Positions 32,018-41,456 of a stretch of DNA of 64,000 nucleotides are shown here, one piece after another. The stretch is from an uncultured Poribacteria bacterium. GTDB lineage: Bacteria; Poribacteria; WGA-4E; WGA-3G. The position numbers and the translations under genes were made by a program. Under the pieces are notes generated by a model that saw nothing but the letters and a program-made list of their open reading frames with translations, did not search any database and had not been told where the DNA came from. The stretch covers positions 3,897,200 to 3,961,199 of the forward strand of contig OX639973.1 of assembly GCA_951828385.1 (NCBI GenBank), in the 5' to 3' direction. Within the stretch, counting starts at the first letter, position 1. The number at the start of each line of letters is the position of its first letter.

Positions 32018-33463
32018 TCACTGCGTCACCCACAGTATCCAGTCTCGGATTAAATCCAGCACTTTCGGTGAGAGCGTCTCCTCTATGGCACCGTATTCGT
32101 TCATCAGCCCTGTGCGGGCGCGTTGAAACAAGTGGTTGTGTTCCGGCAAGCGATGTACGGTAACATCCTGATTCCCACCTTTTTCAAGAGCCGCAGCGAT
32201 AGCCGTGAGGTTTTGCTCGGCATCAACTTGGACATCGAGTTCACCGTTGAGTGCAAGGACAGGCACTCGGATTTTCTCAAGGGCAGGCCGCGGATCGAAA
32301 GTAAGGAAATAGCGCATCCACGGGGTCAGTGACTGTTCCGCGAGTGCCTGTACCTGTGCCTCGTTCTGTTGCGCTGGAGGAACACCATTAATTTCAAGCT
32401 GCTTACTGACAATTTCTTTAACCGCTTGTTGTCGCTCGTCTTCCGCCATATCTTCTGCAGTTAAGATCGTAAACAACTGATCAAGGAGTGTCAGTAAATT
32501 CTGTTTACGCTCACCCGCGATTCCGGCTGCATCGAAAATCCGTTCGTTCTGTTTCCGCAGTAACTCGGCACCGGGCACACCGGGACCTGCCATCAGCACC
32601 ACGAAGCCGAGATCGTTGCTGCGACTGGCGACGATGGCTGCGATGAGACCGCCTTCGCTGTGACCGATCAATCCGATATGACCCATTCTGTCATCCTGCT
32701 TGAGGAACGCTACGCCTGCTTCTACGTCTGTTGCAAAGTCCGCCGTCGTTGGCGGTTTCGGATGCGGCGTTGACTGACCGATACCGGGATCATCCACACG
32801 GAGGACAGCAATACCCGCACGACTCAGATGGTCGGCGAGCACCCAAAACGGTTTGTGTCCGACCAACGTCTCGTCTCGATCCTGCAGACCGCTACCGGAG
32901 ATAAGCAACACTGCTGGAAAGGGACCGTCACCCTGTGGTAACGTCAAAGTACCCGCGAGGTTGACAGCACCGTTCTGAAAGGCTACCTCTTCACTCTGAT
33001 AAGGGAACGGTGGTTTCGGTTCTTGGGGTCTTGCGGGCCCCTTGACCTGCTCGCGGGAGAGTTGGAATCCGAATGTGGCACCCGCTTGGCTGAATGTGCC
33101 GCTGATGGCACCGTCTTGTAGTTGACCATCAAAGGTTGGATTTCCCGGCACGCCGCGAATAGAGAACTTGACGTTCACACCTTCATCGTTTTCCTCGACG
33201 TGGATATCAGACAGTGGCAAGCCTTTCGCGCCTTGGGTCGGAATGTCAATAGTCCCACTCCAGTCACTGTCGTTGATGGCGAGATCTACCTTCACGGTAA
33301 TAGGTTGACCGGGAATGTCAATCTGTCCCTCCCAATGCCCGACGACACGGTCTGCCGCATAGGAAACCGAAAGGCTTGCTATTATTGCCATGACAACGAG
33401 AATTGTCTTAAGTAAATCGAAATTTATCTGCGATGCGAAACGCTGATGAAAGTTGCTTTGCAC
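32018..33463 (-). CDS. Secreted alpha/beta hydrolase (S33-like)
   Basis: 481 residues from a GTG start. A signal peptide ends near SYAAD. A beta-sandwich domain (about 40-140, GHWEGQIDIPGQ...) is followed by an alpha/beta hydrolase domain with the nucleophile elbow GHSEGG, the acid in LNGELDVQV and the His in LPEHNHLF. The combination matches bacterial exported esterases/aminopeptidase-like hydrolases. It stands between the GH67 fusion and a LamG protein on the same strand, so it might deacylate polysaccharide substrates; that role is inference. Confidence 0.88.
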   Translation of the reverse strand: MQSNFHQRFASQINFDLLKTILVVMAIIASLSVSYAADRVVGHWEGQIDIPGQPITVKVDLAINDSDWSGTIDIPTQGAKGLPLSDIHVEENDEGVNVKFSIRGVPGNPTFDGQLQDGAISGTFSQAGATFGFQLSREQVKGPARPQEPKPPFPYQSEEVAFQNGAVNLAGTLTLPQGDGPFPAVLLISGSGLQDRDETLVGHKPFWVLADHLSRAGIAVLRVDDPGIGQSTPHPKPPTTADFATDVEAGVAFLKQDDRMGHIGLIGHSEGGLIAAIVASRSNDLGFVVLMAGPGVPGAELLRKQNERIFDAAGIAGERKQNLLTLLDQLFTILTAEDMAEDERQQAVKEIVSKQLEINGVPPAQQNEAQVQALAEQSLTPWMRYFLTFDPRPALEKIRVPVLALNGELDVQVDAEQNLTAIAAALEKGGNQDVTVHRLPEHNHLFQRARTGLMNEYGAIEETLSPKVLDLIRDWILWVTQ

Positions 33464-33475
33464 TTAGTCTGATCC

Positions 33476-34240
33476 TTATGGGCTGGTTTTTATATTCCCC
33501 CATGTCGTGGTTAATTTACCAGCCGGGTAAACCGCCAAGGCGGATTTGAGTCCTCTTGTCATGAGGATATTAATATCATCTTCAGTCAGTGCGAGGTTAA
33601 AAAACGCGATCTCGTCAAAGGCACCGGAATAATATTGTCCCCATTGATGCAAAAAAGTTGCGCCAATCCCGATATCCGTAAAAATATAGGTATCGGCAAC
33701 GGTGACTTCTTCTTTGCCATTGTAATAGCCTGTCGCGTTTCCTTCGTCATCCAAGACAAACGCGTAGTGTCCCCATTTATTCTCATCAAATTTTGGGATG
33801 ACGGGTTTCCACGCCTTGCCCCAAATGTCAACTGCGCCACTTTGGAACCGAATTGCGAAAGCCGGATTTGTGGGTCCACTGAGATTCGATATTAACCGAT
33901 CATCATCGGCGACATCACTCGGTTTCGCCCACAAGACCAATGTAACCGCCCCAGATAAACCTAAATTTCCGACAAGGACATGTCCTTTGCTCTCATTCCC
34001 ATCAAATTCGAGTGCGGCTCCGAACTTACCGTTCTTTATCCATTTCGGACTATCCACAAGTTCGCCATCGTTACCATTTTCAGAGGCATCCGCGGCAGTG
34101 TTGCCTTTGCCCTCATCAAAGAGCCATATCCCGGCAGCGGTTTTTAGATCCAATTCGGCAGTGCTGGTGTTGGTAAGCACCAAGCTCAGGACAATTAAAC
34201 TGATGCACGCAAGCATTAAATTCGGTATTACAATCTTCAT
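33476..34240 (-). CDS. Secreted LamG-domain protein
   Basis: 254 residues with a signal peptide ending near STAEL and a single LamG/concanavalin-like domain. It opens GIWLFDEGKGNTAADASENGN, has KFGAALEFDG and VTLVLWAKPS, and ends YYSGAFDEIAFFNLAL, a standard LamG series. Such domains bind carbohydrates or surface ligands. It lies 12 bp from the hydrolase gene and is probably co-transcribed with it. No catalytic residues. Confidence 0.85.
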   Translation of the reverse strand: MKIVIPNLMLACISLIVLSLVLTNTSTAELDLKTAAGIWLFDEGKGNTAADASENGNDGELVDSPKWIKNGKFGAALEFDGNESKGHVLVGNLGLSGAVTLVLWAKPSDVADDDRLISNLSGPTNPAFAIRFQSGAVDIWGKAWKPVIPKFDENKWGHYAFVLDDEGNATGYYNGKEEVTVADTYIFTDIGIGATFLHQWGQYYSGAFDEIAFFNLALTEDDINILMTRGLKSALAVYPAGKLTTTWGNIKTSP

Positions 34241-34371
34241 CTGTCATGCTCCTTTTATTATGCGAGAGGGTTGTGAATTGAGAATTCGTGGCGGCATATA
34301 GCGTTAAATGTGTAATATGTGGATAGACAATCGGCTCGTTCTTATCACTCATTCACTATTCTATCACAGAT

Positions 34372-35499
34372 TCACCCTTTTTCCAATTTAGACGATTTTG
34401 GGAATTGGAGTGTTTTTTTCAACTCGCCGGTGTCAACATCCCATAATCGGATCGTCCGGTCGTTACTCCAACTTACGATTATCTGTCCATCAGGACTGAA
34501 CGCTGTGCCGTTGACAGCAGCGGTATGTCCTTCAAGCGTTTTCTTATGTGTCCCTGTAATCGCGTCCCACAGGCAGACGGTATTGTCTCTACTTGCGGTG
34601 GCAAGCATGCGTCCATCAGGACTGAACGCTATACTATTAATACTTTTTTGCGGTCCCTTGAGGGTTTTCTTGTGTTTTCCGGTTGCAACATCCCACAGAC
34701 GAATGGTTTTGTCTCTACTCCCACTCACAAGAGTCTTTCCATCAGGACTGAATGCCACACTTTCAACCTTCTTTGTATGGCCCCTAAGTTTTTTCTTTTC
34801 TTCTCCTGTGATAAAGTCCAACAGACGGATGTAATTTTTCTTTTCTTCTCCTGTGATAAAGTCCAACAGACGGATGTAATCATTCTTGTTATCTATATTC
34901 ACAAGGATACCGCCATCACCGTTAATCGACACGTTGGCATAATCTTCATATTCTCTGGATGTTTTCCTGTGTGTGCTTGTAGCAACGTCCCACAGATTAA
35001 CCTCATAGCTGCCCCAACTTGCGAGTGTATCGCCATCGCGGCTGAATAGGACACGAAGATATCTCCCGTGTTCTGCTATGAAGGTTGTCTTATGTTCACC
35101 GGTACTCACGTCCCAGAGGCGGATAAGTCCATCTTCACCGCCACTCGCGAGTATCTGTCCATTCGGACTGAATGACACGTTATGGGCATCCGTCATATCC
35201 GTCGCGAGCGTTGCGTGCACTTTATCGCTGTTCACATCATAGATCGAAATACCGGTAGAACTGGCAATCGCTAAACGGGTACCGTCTGGGAAATACTGCA
35301 CATCATTGATCCCGCTGGTATTAACATCCCTCGGAATCATACTCACGACAAAAGCAATCCAAGCAATGCCGAACGCGACACAGATCGCGATCCCTATAAT
35401 GAATAGTACTTTTCTCATACGCCTCGAAAGGATACTCGTCACAACAACCGAAACGATGCCGACCACAAGACCGATAACGATAAACATTCCTTTTTCCAT
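34372..35499 (-). CDS. Membrane-anchored seven-bladed WD40 protein
   Basis: 375 residues. Two N-terminal membrane spans (about 5-25 and 31-51) are followed by seven WD40 blades, enough for one closed propeller, exposed on one side of the membrane. Blades 5-7 keep the strict GH...VxSVAFSPDGKTL...TIRLWD pattern; blade 4 is weak. A 45-bp in-frame tandem duplication at about 34796-34885 repeats YIRLLDFITGEEKK. It probably serves as a protein-interaction platform; partners unknown. Confidence 0.88.
   Translation of the reverse strand: MEKGMFIVIGLVVGIVSVVVTSILSRRMRKVLFIIGIAICVAFGIAWIAFVVSMIPRDVNTSGINDVQYFPDGTRLAIASSTGISIYDVNSDKVHATLATDMTDAHNVSFSPNGQILASGGEDGLIRLWDVSTGEHKTTFIAEHGRYLRVLFSRDGDTLASWGSYEVNLWDVATSTHRKTSREYEDYANVSINGDGGILVNIDNKNDYIRLLDFITGEEKKNYIRLLDFITGEEKKKLRGHTKKVESVAFSPDGKTLVSGSRDKTIRLWDVATGKHKKTLKGPQKSINSIAFSPDGRMLATASRDNTVCLWDAITGTHKKTLEGHTAAVNGTAFSPDGQIIVSWSNDRTIRLWDVDTGELKKTLQFPKSSKLEKG
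34796..34885. repeat. 45-bp in-frame tandem duplication in WD40 gene
   Basis: TTCTCCTGTGATAAAGTCCA recurs 45 bases later (34801 and 34846) with the rest of the unit nearly identical. It adds 15 residues between blades 4 and 5. Confidence 0.9.
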
Positions 35500-35534
35500 C
35501 AGAGATTTCTCCCTTTAACCCAGAAATATCTGTA

Positions 35535-37514
35535 TCACTTTGTATTATCTGTTGTGTTAAGTATAGCTGTCAACTCCCACAGCAGTACTGTCCCATCTTC
35601 GCTCGCGCTTGCGAGTGTTTGTCTATCTGGACTGAATGAAACGCTGGTGATGCCCAGTGTATGTCCTGTGAGTGTTTTCTTCTCTCGGTCTTTGATGACA
35701 TCCCATAGACGAATCTCTTTCCATAAACGGATACTCACGCGTGAGCTTCCGCTTTGAGTTGCGAGAATTTCGCCATTGAGACCGAACAACACGCTCCAAA
35801 AAGTCCCTTTATACGCTGTGAGTGTCTTCTTGTGCTCACCAGTGTTTGCGTCCCATAGACGGAGGGTGCCGTCTGGACCTGTGCTGGCGAGGATTTCGCC
35901 ATCCGGACTGAACGAAAGGCTTCTCACCTCCGCTGCATGCCCTGTGAGTGTTTTCTTGTGTTCACCGGTGTTTGCATCCCACAGGCGGATGTTCCCGTTC
36001 AGCCCGCCACTTGCGAGTATTGCGCCATCCAGACTGAATGAGAGACTCGTGATACTTTCTGTATGCCCTGTGAGTACTTTTCTTTCGTTTCCAGTAGCAA
36101 TATCCCATAGGCGGATTGTCTTGTCCCCGCCTCCACTTGCGAGTGTCTTCCCGTCAGGACTAAACGACACACTTTCAACGAATTCTGTGTGCCCTGTGAG
36201 TACTTTCTCTTGTTTTCCTGTATCCGTATTCCATAGGTAAATGGCAGGGTCTCCACTTTTACTCGCGATGGTCCGCGCCGTGTAGTCTGAAAAACCTGAG
36301 AGATCGGTTTTTTTGCCACTCACAGCGGCGAGCATGCGTCTGTCCGGACTAAACGACATGCTCTCGAAATAACCTATGTTCTCCACGTGTTTGCCTGTTA
36401 AGTCCATTTTATGCTGCCCGGTGTTTGCATCCCACAAGCGGATGGTTTCGTCCCTACTCATCGTAGCGAGTGTTTTCCCATCAGGACTAAACGAGGTGCC
36501 AACTATCCAGATGCCATGTCCTGTGAGCGTTTTTTTTAGTTTTCCAGTCTCTGCGTCCCATAGACGAATTGTATGGTGTGAACTGGCACCCGTGAGCGTT
36601 TTTCCATCCGGGCTGAACAACACGTGATTAACGTGATCTGCATGCTCCAGTATTTTCTTCAGTTTTCCAGTGTTAACATTCCAGAGACGGATAGTTTTGT
36701 CTTCACTTCCTGTTGCGAGGATTCGTCCACCAGGACTGAAGGAGACGCTATAGACAGTCTCCGTATGTCCTATAAACGTTTTCTGAAGTGTTCCTGTCTC
36801 TACATCCCACAAGCGAACGGTATGATCTCTACTGCCACTTGCGAGCGTTTTTCCATCCGGGCTGAAGGACAAAGTATAAACGTTTTTCGCATGACCTATG
36901 AGCGTTTTCTTTAGTTTTCCAGTCTTTGTATCCCATAGCGGGATTGGTCCATCCAAATGTGCACCTGCAAGTGTTCGCCCGTCAGGACTGAACAGTATGC
37001 AGGGTCTATAATTAAGACGTTTAAAAACGATTGTTTTTTTTCGATCACCTGTTTTTGCATCCGACAGATGGATTCCTTTGTAATCTTTACTTACGAGAAG
37101 CGAGCCATCTGGACTCAGCAAAACGGAACTACCGATACGTTCATACGTTTTCTTGTGTTCCCTTGCGGTAACATCCCAGAATATGACATCGTCCAAATAC
37201 CCACTCACGAGGGTTGTACTATCCGGACTGAACGATATATTACGAACACCGTACTTACCTTTCCTGCCTTTCCTGAGCAATGTGAGTTCTTGAAGGGTCT
37301 CCGCGTCGTAGAGCCAGATACCGACAGAACCGGCAACTGCTAATATAGTGCCATCTGGAGAATATTGTATATCATTGATCTCGCCTTTGCCTATGCGCGC
37401 TTTGGCACCTTCGGGTAAACCCCATTGCGTGTAATCTTCGGCGAAGCTGCTGGGTAGGTATAGCGTTGAAAAGATAAGCAGCACCAAAAGAATGGGGGAT
37501 GAAGTGGGTTTCAT
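35535..37514 (-). CDS. Secreted WD40 protein, 14 blades (double propeller)
   Basis: About 659 residues from ATG 37514, which has AGAGGAA nine bases upstream; the longer frame to 37634 has no such support. A signal peptide ends near SSFAED. I count 14 blades, consistent with two seven-bladed propellers. Several blades are almost identical (FSPDGKTLAS, IRLWDANTGEHKKTLTGH). This points to recent duplication or conversion among blades, as described for highly repetitive bacterial WD40 proteins. Exported; likely a binding surface. Confidence 0.88.
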   Translation of the reverse strand: MKPTSSPILLVLLIFSTLYLPSSFAEDYTQWGLPEGAKARIGKGEINDIQYSPDGTILAVAGSVGIWLYDAETLQELTLLRKGRKGKYGVRNISFSPDSTTLVSGYLDDVIFWDVTAREHKKTYERIGSSVLLSPDGSLLVSKDYKGIHLSDAKTGDRKKTIVFKRLNYRPCILFSPDGRTLAGAHLDGPIPLWDTKTGKLKKTLIGHAKNVYTLSFSPDGKTLASGSRDHTVRLWDVETGTLQKTFIGHTETVYSVSFSPGGRILATGSEDKTIRLWNVNTGKLKKILEHADHVNHVLFSPDGKTLTGASSHHTIRLWDAETGKLKKTLTGHGIWIVGTSFSPDGKTLATMSRDETIRLWDANTGQHKMDLTGKHVENIGYFESMSFSPDRRMLAAVSGKKTDLSGFSDYTARTIASKSGDPAIYLWNTDTGKQEKVLTGHTEFVESVSFSPDGKTLASGGGDKTIRLWDIATGNERKVLTGHTESITSLSFSLDGAILASGGLNGNIRLWDANTGEHKKTLTGHAAEVRSLSFSPDGEILASTGPDGTLRLWDANTGEHKKTLTAYKGTFWSVLFGLNGEILATQSGSSRVSIRLWKEIRLWDVIKDREKKTLTGHTLGITSVSFSPDRQTLASASEDGTVLLWELTAILNTTDNTK

Positions 37515-37657
37515 ACGCTCAGATTCCTCTTGCATAATTGGATACTTTGATGGAATGTCTGTCAGGGATTTCTGTGCTCTTTTTAAGTATACCACAAAAC
37601 CATCAACGATGCAGGCGAAAAATAGTGGCATCAAAGGAAAGAGAAGGGAATAAATGG

Positions 37658-39028
37658 CTACGCCTGAGTTTCCGCTTCTACCTCATTATCATGCATAATT
37701 TCCTGCAGCCCTGTCGCAATGCGAAAGGCAACGATACAAATGCCGATTGAGAGTGCGAACAGCCACCGATGACCGATATACCGTGCAAGAAACCCGCCTA
37801 ACGTCGGTGCGAAACCCACAGGCACGAGTAACGTGTTCATAAAGCCGATGTAAGTCGGACGGTTTCGTGGCGGTGCGATATTTAGCATGTATGCCATAAA
37901 ACCGACCATCATGCCGTTCCCTAAAATGCCACCGACGATGAAAATGAGAAAGAAGGCGGGCATCTGTAATGAAATCGGTAATATGCCTGAAGAAAAAGCG
38001 AGTATAGACGGGATGCCCATCATACCTGCCGTGATAATCAGTACCCATCGCACCCCATACTTTTCACCGACATATCCCCACATTGTATTTGACACCACGC
38101 CGCTGAGCGCGGAACTGACGATGCAAAAGCCGATCGTTGCATCTGAAAATCCGAGCGTGTCCAACGCGTACGGAATATAGAAGGGGGATGCCATTCCAGA
38201 GAAGTGTGCAAAAACACGGAAGAGGATGAACCGTCGGTAATTTGCGTCTGTTCGGAGGAAGTGCGGTCCCTGTTTTAGATGTTGTAAGATGGGTTGCCGT
38301 GTCGCGTGAACCGGATGGATCGGTTCGCGTACGCCTAAGAAACTGACAAATGAGAGGAACGCTGCTGCTACCGAGCAGAGAAAAAGAAAGGCGTAGTTAT
38401 AGGGAAAACCGAGATCCGTCTCTATATTACAAATAGAGCCGATAAAGTACATGGTGAACGTTTTGAAAGCTTGCGTGATACCCCCGAGTATGCCCGTAAA
38501 TTCAGATGCGTCTCCGAGTACTGCACGCACAAGGAATCCGACCCAGATAGCGAAAAAACCGCCGTATATTTGTCGGAGACTGAAGAAACGGGCGCGTCGC
38601 TGCGGCTCTATGGATTTAGAGACGATGTCCATGTAAGGGAGCGTTGAAACCCCCATGGCGGAGGAAGATAAGAAGTAGAGTCCGAGAAAGCAGCCGGCAA
38701 GCAACATCGGATTTTGCTCACCGATTGTGATGGTGCAGAAAAAGATACCGAGCCATGCCAAGACACGGACGCTCATACCGAGCGCGTAGAACGGCATTTT
38801 GCGGGGGCGGTGTTCCAGTAGGTTGGACATCAACAGTTGCGGCCACATCCACCCTGTCATCATCATTGAGCCGGTTAAACCCACGAGAAGATCCGAACCA
38901 CTCAACTTATGGATAAAAGCAGGGAGCACCGTCGATGAATCCGCGAACGCGAGGTTAATACGCATGAAGGTGCCTTGGAGCAGCGCAAATCGGAAGTTGC
39001 GCCGTTGGTCACCTGCTTCTTTAGGCAT
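37658..39028 (-). CDS. MFS transporter
   Basis: About 456 residues from MPKEAGDQRRNFRF (ATG 39028). The upstream open frame reads low-quality sequence. About 12 membrane spans are visible, in two sets of six, with a charged loop near the middle (GVREPIHPVHATRQP). MFS-like features include the RRARFFSLRQIYGG segment after span 4 and GEKYGVRW in the second half. The substrate is unknown. Sugar or drug export is possible, and it lies head-to-head with a Gfo/Idh/MocA gene. Confidence 0.85.
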   Translation of the reverse strand: MPKEAGDQRRNFRFALLQGTFMRINLAFADSSTVLPAFIHKLSGSDLLVGLTGSMMMTGWMWPQLLMSNLLEHRPRKMPFYALGMSVRVLAWLGIFFCTITIGEQNPMLLAGCFLGLYFLSSSAMGVSTLPYMDIVSKSIEPQRRARFFSLRQIYGGFFAIWVGFLVRAVLGDASEFTGILGGITQAFKTFTMYFIGSICNIETDLGFPYNYAFLFLCSVAAAFLSFVSFLGVREPIHPVHATRQPILQHLKQGPHFLRTDANYRRFILFRVFAHFSGMASPFYIPYALDTLGFSDATIGFCIVSSALSGVVSNTMWGYVGEKYGVRWVLIITAGMMGIPSILAFSSGILPISLQMPAFFLIFIVGGILGNGMMVGFMAYMLNIAPPRNRPTYIGFMNTLLVPVGFAPTLGGFLARYIGHRWLFALSIGICIVAFRIATGLQEIMHDNEVEAETQA

Positions 39029-39250
39029 TCTTTTGTTTGTCCCATCCAAATTTTGTGTATTATAATCGCAGCAATCAGAAATTCTACCCTTTATCTTTTG
39101 ACATAATTTTCGCAATTAGGTTGAATTGAAATTTCCATCGTTTGTCGGAACTGGCATAAAATTTTGTTTACAGTGTGCTGAGGTTGTGCTAAATTGCGTA
39201 CAAATTTTTATTTTTTTAATGGCTGTCAGCAAGAATAGCTGTCGGTTGTC

Positions 39251-39300
39251 GTAGGGGTTGGGTTTCCCGACCCGTGTGGACGAGGCAACCTCGCCCCTAC
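39251..39300. repeat. Palindrome family 2 (compound copy) upstream of oxidoreductase
   Basis: GTAGGGGTTGGGT followed by CCCGACCC and, further on, CGCCCCTAC, forming nested inverted repeats in the divergent spacer. Confidence 0.7.
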
Positions 39301-39349
39301 GAGGGAAACCGATGGCTATTGCCGCTGAGAGCTAAAAAAGGAAACAGAT

Positions 39350-40303
39350 ATGGAACCTCTTCGGATAGGATTTCTCGGTGCTGGCGGTTTCGCGCGGCAC
39401 ACTATTTATCCCGCATTACATCTCGCCCCAGTCGCATTGCAAGCCGTTTGCGATGCCGATGAAAATCGTGCAAAGGCTGCTGCTGGCAAATTCGGTACAG
39501 GTAGATATTACACCGACCGGCACGAAATGTTTGAAAAAGAAGACTTGGAAGCAGTGATTATCTCCATGGGACCTGACCCCAGACAACCGCTTGTGCTTGA
39601 AACGCTTGCGGCGGGGTATCATGTATTCACACCCAAACCGCCGGCACCCTCTCTTGAGGAAACGCTTACTTTGGCAGAAACCGCGAAAAAACATGGTAAG
39701 ACACTCATGGTGAACTTCCAGCGGCGGTTCAGTCTCGGTGTGCGAGAGGCACGGCGGATCATGCAGACCGAATCCTTCGGGCAACTCACCCAGCTTTTTT
39801 GCTCGTTCTGTAGTGGGAAATACCCAACGGTCAAAAGTTATCTGCTTGATTTTGCGATCCACCATTTCGATTTAGCGAGACACATCGCTGGTGCGGATGT
39901 CAAGGAACTCAGCGTTTTCCACAATGAAGTTGATGGGCAAGGCGCATTCGCTGTCGGCGTAGAATATACAAACGGCGCGGTGGGTAGTCTGCAGCTGAGC
40001 AGCCAACGCTTGTGGCAGCGCAACTATGACTACATCGAAATTACCGGTCAGCACGAATATATTGTTTTAGATGGGTTGTGGGGTATGCAACACTTCACCG
40101 AATCCGGGAACAGCTTCACCTCAAACTTTTCTGATCAGCGAAATGGTGAATTGACCGGTGACGGTATCAGCCTCACCGAGTTTGCCAATGCTATTCGTGA
40201 GGGTCGGGAACCGGTATCGAGTATCCAAGACTGCGTTGGCACGATGCGGTTCTACGATGCTGTGCTTCAACGGAAAAAAGGCGTTATCTCTTTAGTGGAT
40301 TAG
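39350..40303 (+). CDS. Gfo/Idh/MocA-family oxidoreductase
   Basis: 317 residues, starting MEPLRIGFLGAGGFARHTIYP with a GAGGFA nucleotide loop. The equivalent of the EKP motif is TPKPPAPS (about residues 95-102), where the acidic residue is replaced by Pro. The Lys remains. The C-terminal part has FQRRF and FAIHHFDLARHI, typical of the substrate side. Likely NAD(P)-dependent sugar dehydrogenase; substrate unknown. It is divergent from the MFS gene, suggesting joint uptake and oxidation of a sugar. Confidence 0.88.
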   Translation: MEPLRIGFLGAGGFARHTIYPALHLAPVALQAVCDADENRAKAAAGKFGTGRYYTDRHEMFEKEDLEAVIISMGPDPRQPLVLETLAAGYHVFTPKPPAPSLEETLTLAETAKKHGKTLMVNFQRRFSLGVREARRIMQTESFGQLTQLFCSFCSGKYPTVKSYLLDFAIHHFDLARHIAGADVKELSVFHNEVDGQGAFAVGVEYTNGAVGSLQLSSQRLWQRNYDYIEITGQHEYIVLDGLWGMQHFTESGNSFTSNFSDQRNGELTGDGISLTEFANAIREGREPVSSIQDCVGTMRFYDAVLQRKKGVISLVD

Positions 40304-40368
40304 CGGACTCACGTGCTTTTAAAAACATCTGCTTCTTGTAGGCGCGATTTGATGAAGTTTCTGATCTC

Positions 40369-40395
40369 GTAGGGGTTGGGTTTCCCAACCCTTAC
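40369..40395. repeat. 27-nt palindrome, family 2
   Basis: GTAGGGGTTGGG-TTT-CCCAACCCTTAC, the intergenic version of the palindrome found in two coding genes. Confidence 0.8.
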
Positions 40396-40479
40396 ACCAA
40401 ACTTGCTCTCCCGGCTCCATGTGCCTCAATGGTGTAAAGTTTCCGAAGAAAACATTTTTTTGATTTTTCTTGAAAAAAA

Positions 40480-40508
40480 TTGACAAAAATTGGCTCCGCG
40501 TGTATAAT
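40480..40508 (+). promoter_or_regulatory. Consensus sigma70 promoter P1
   Basis: TTGACA (40480-40485), 17-bp spacer, TATAAT (40503-40508). Confidence 0.8.
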
Positions 40509-40560
40509 TAAGTGAAAATGGTGTATTTTTCTAAGGATTTTGTAATTTTTAGGAAAAAAT

Positions 40561-40589
40561 TTGACATTGTTCGCGATCTGTGATATAAT
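40561..40589 (+). promoter_or_regulatory. Consensus sigma70 promoter P2
   Basis: TTGACA (40561-40566), 17-bp spacer, TATAAT (40584-40589), 81 bp downstream of P1. Neither has a nearby gene for more than 400 bases. Confidence 0.82.
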
Positions 40590-40790
40590 TGTTTGTAAAT
40601 AGAGTGGCGAAACCGAAAAACGATGCCACCGCTATTTTCACACTTACCTTTCACATAGGGAACTTGCGGATGAAGAACCGATATATTGGGATAACAACGC
40701 TACATAATGCTTGTCTTAGGTACAGTTTATCTGAGTGGACCTTATGTCCGTCGGCATTGCTTGTGCCCTCGGTTCACATAACGAAGTTTA

Positions 40791-40803
40791 CCCCCCCCCC
40801 CCC
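40791..40803. repeat. Poly-C tract of 13
   Basis: Thirteen consecutive C between the orphan promoters and the small membrane peptide gene. Homopolymers of this size are prone to slippage. Confidence 0.8.
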
Positions 40804-40992
40804 ACTTTACTTATATTAAGTATTTTGCTTCATTTACTTTACAAAGTAGATGTAATCGTTTTAACGGTTGCATTATCTTCGCGTCCACACGCTGCCTCCG
40901 TCTTGCACGGATCATCGCGTCGCGGGTTTTTGTTGTTGCACTGCCCGGTATCACAGTGGGGAGGTTTCTACCGGGCGATGCGACTTTTTACT

Positions 40993-41021
40993 TTGACTAT
41001 AGTAGGGGAATGGTGTATCTT
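40993..41021 (+). promoter_or_regulatory. Promoter of the small membrane peptide gene
   Basis: TTGACT (40993-40998), 17-bp spacer, TATCTT (41016-41021), about 40 bases before the ATG with its GGAGG site. Confidence 0.6.
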
Positions 41022-41060
41022 AATTACGTTCTCTTCTTATTGTCATAAATCGGAGGCGTT

Positions 41061-41243
41061 ATGATAATTTCACAGAAATCTAAACGACTCAAAGAATGGC
41101 TACCGGTTGTGTTTCTGATCGTTGTTGGGGTTGTGGTGTGTCTGTTCACAGGAACACCCGCTGTCCCCGTAGAGCCACCGATCGAGAAAATATGCCCGTA
41201 TCAGACCGAGACACAAACCTGTCCGTATCAACAGGACAGATAA
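41061..41243 (+). CDS. Small single-pass membrane peptide with two CPYQ motifs
   Basis: 60 residues with GGAGG four bases before ATG, the strongest ribosome site in this area. A charged N-terminus (SQKSKRLKEW), one membrane span (about 14-32) and a Pro-rich exported tail containing CPYQT and CPYQQ. I do not recognise it. The two cysteines lie in the same extracytoplasmic compartment as the cysteine-rich protein encoded next, so they may pair with it or form a disulfide dimer. Reported because of the ribosome site and the clear topology. Confidence 0.65.
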   Translation: MIISQKSKRLKEWLPVVFLIVVGVVVCLFTGTPAVPVEPPIEKICPYQTETQTCPYQQDR

Positions 41244-41456
41244 CAGATGTTATAATCCATAAGAGATTATGACGCTAACACGTTTTGTCAGGTGTCTCTT
41301 GTTATCGTTTTGTTGCATCGGGAGTTCTTTCGATGCATTTGCGCCTTGTCTCCTTGCAATAGGCGTTGTGACAAGGTAAAGTGTTTTATGTTTTTGAGTT
41401 AAAACTTTGTATAACTTTTTGTATTTTACGACCCGTATATGGGAAAGGAAAGAATA

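Larger units (their letters stand above)
40304..41060. other. Long non-coding region with tandem consensus promoters
   Basis: Holds a 27-nt palindrome (40369-40395), two consensus sigma70 promoters (40480-40508 and 40561-40589), a run of 13 C (40791-40803), a hairpin CCCGGTA...TACCGGG near 40942-40976 and a third promoter (40993-41021). ORFs here (for example 40589-40819) lack ribosome sites and look artefactual. Confidence 0.6.

Noticed and set aside
40589-41064. Two overlapping plus-strand ORFs (76 and 109 residues)
   Set aside because: They run through the poly-C tract (PPPP), start without ribosome sites and have no coherent composition.
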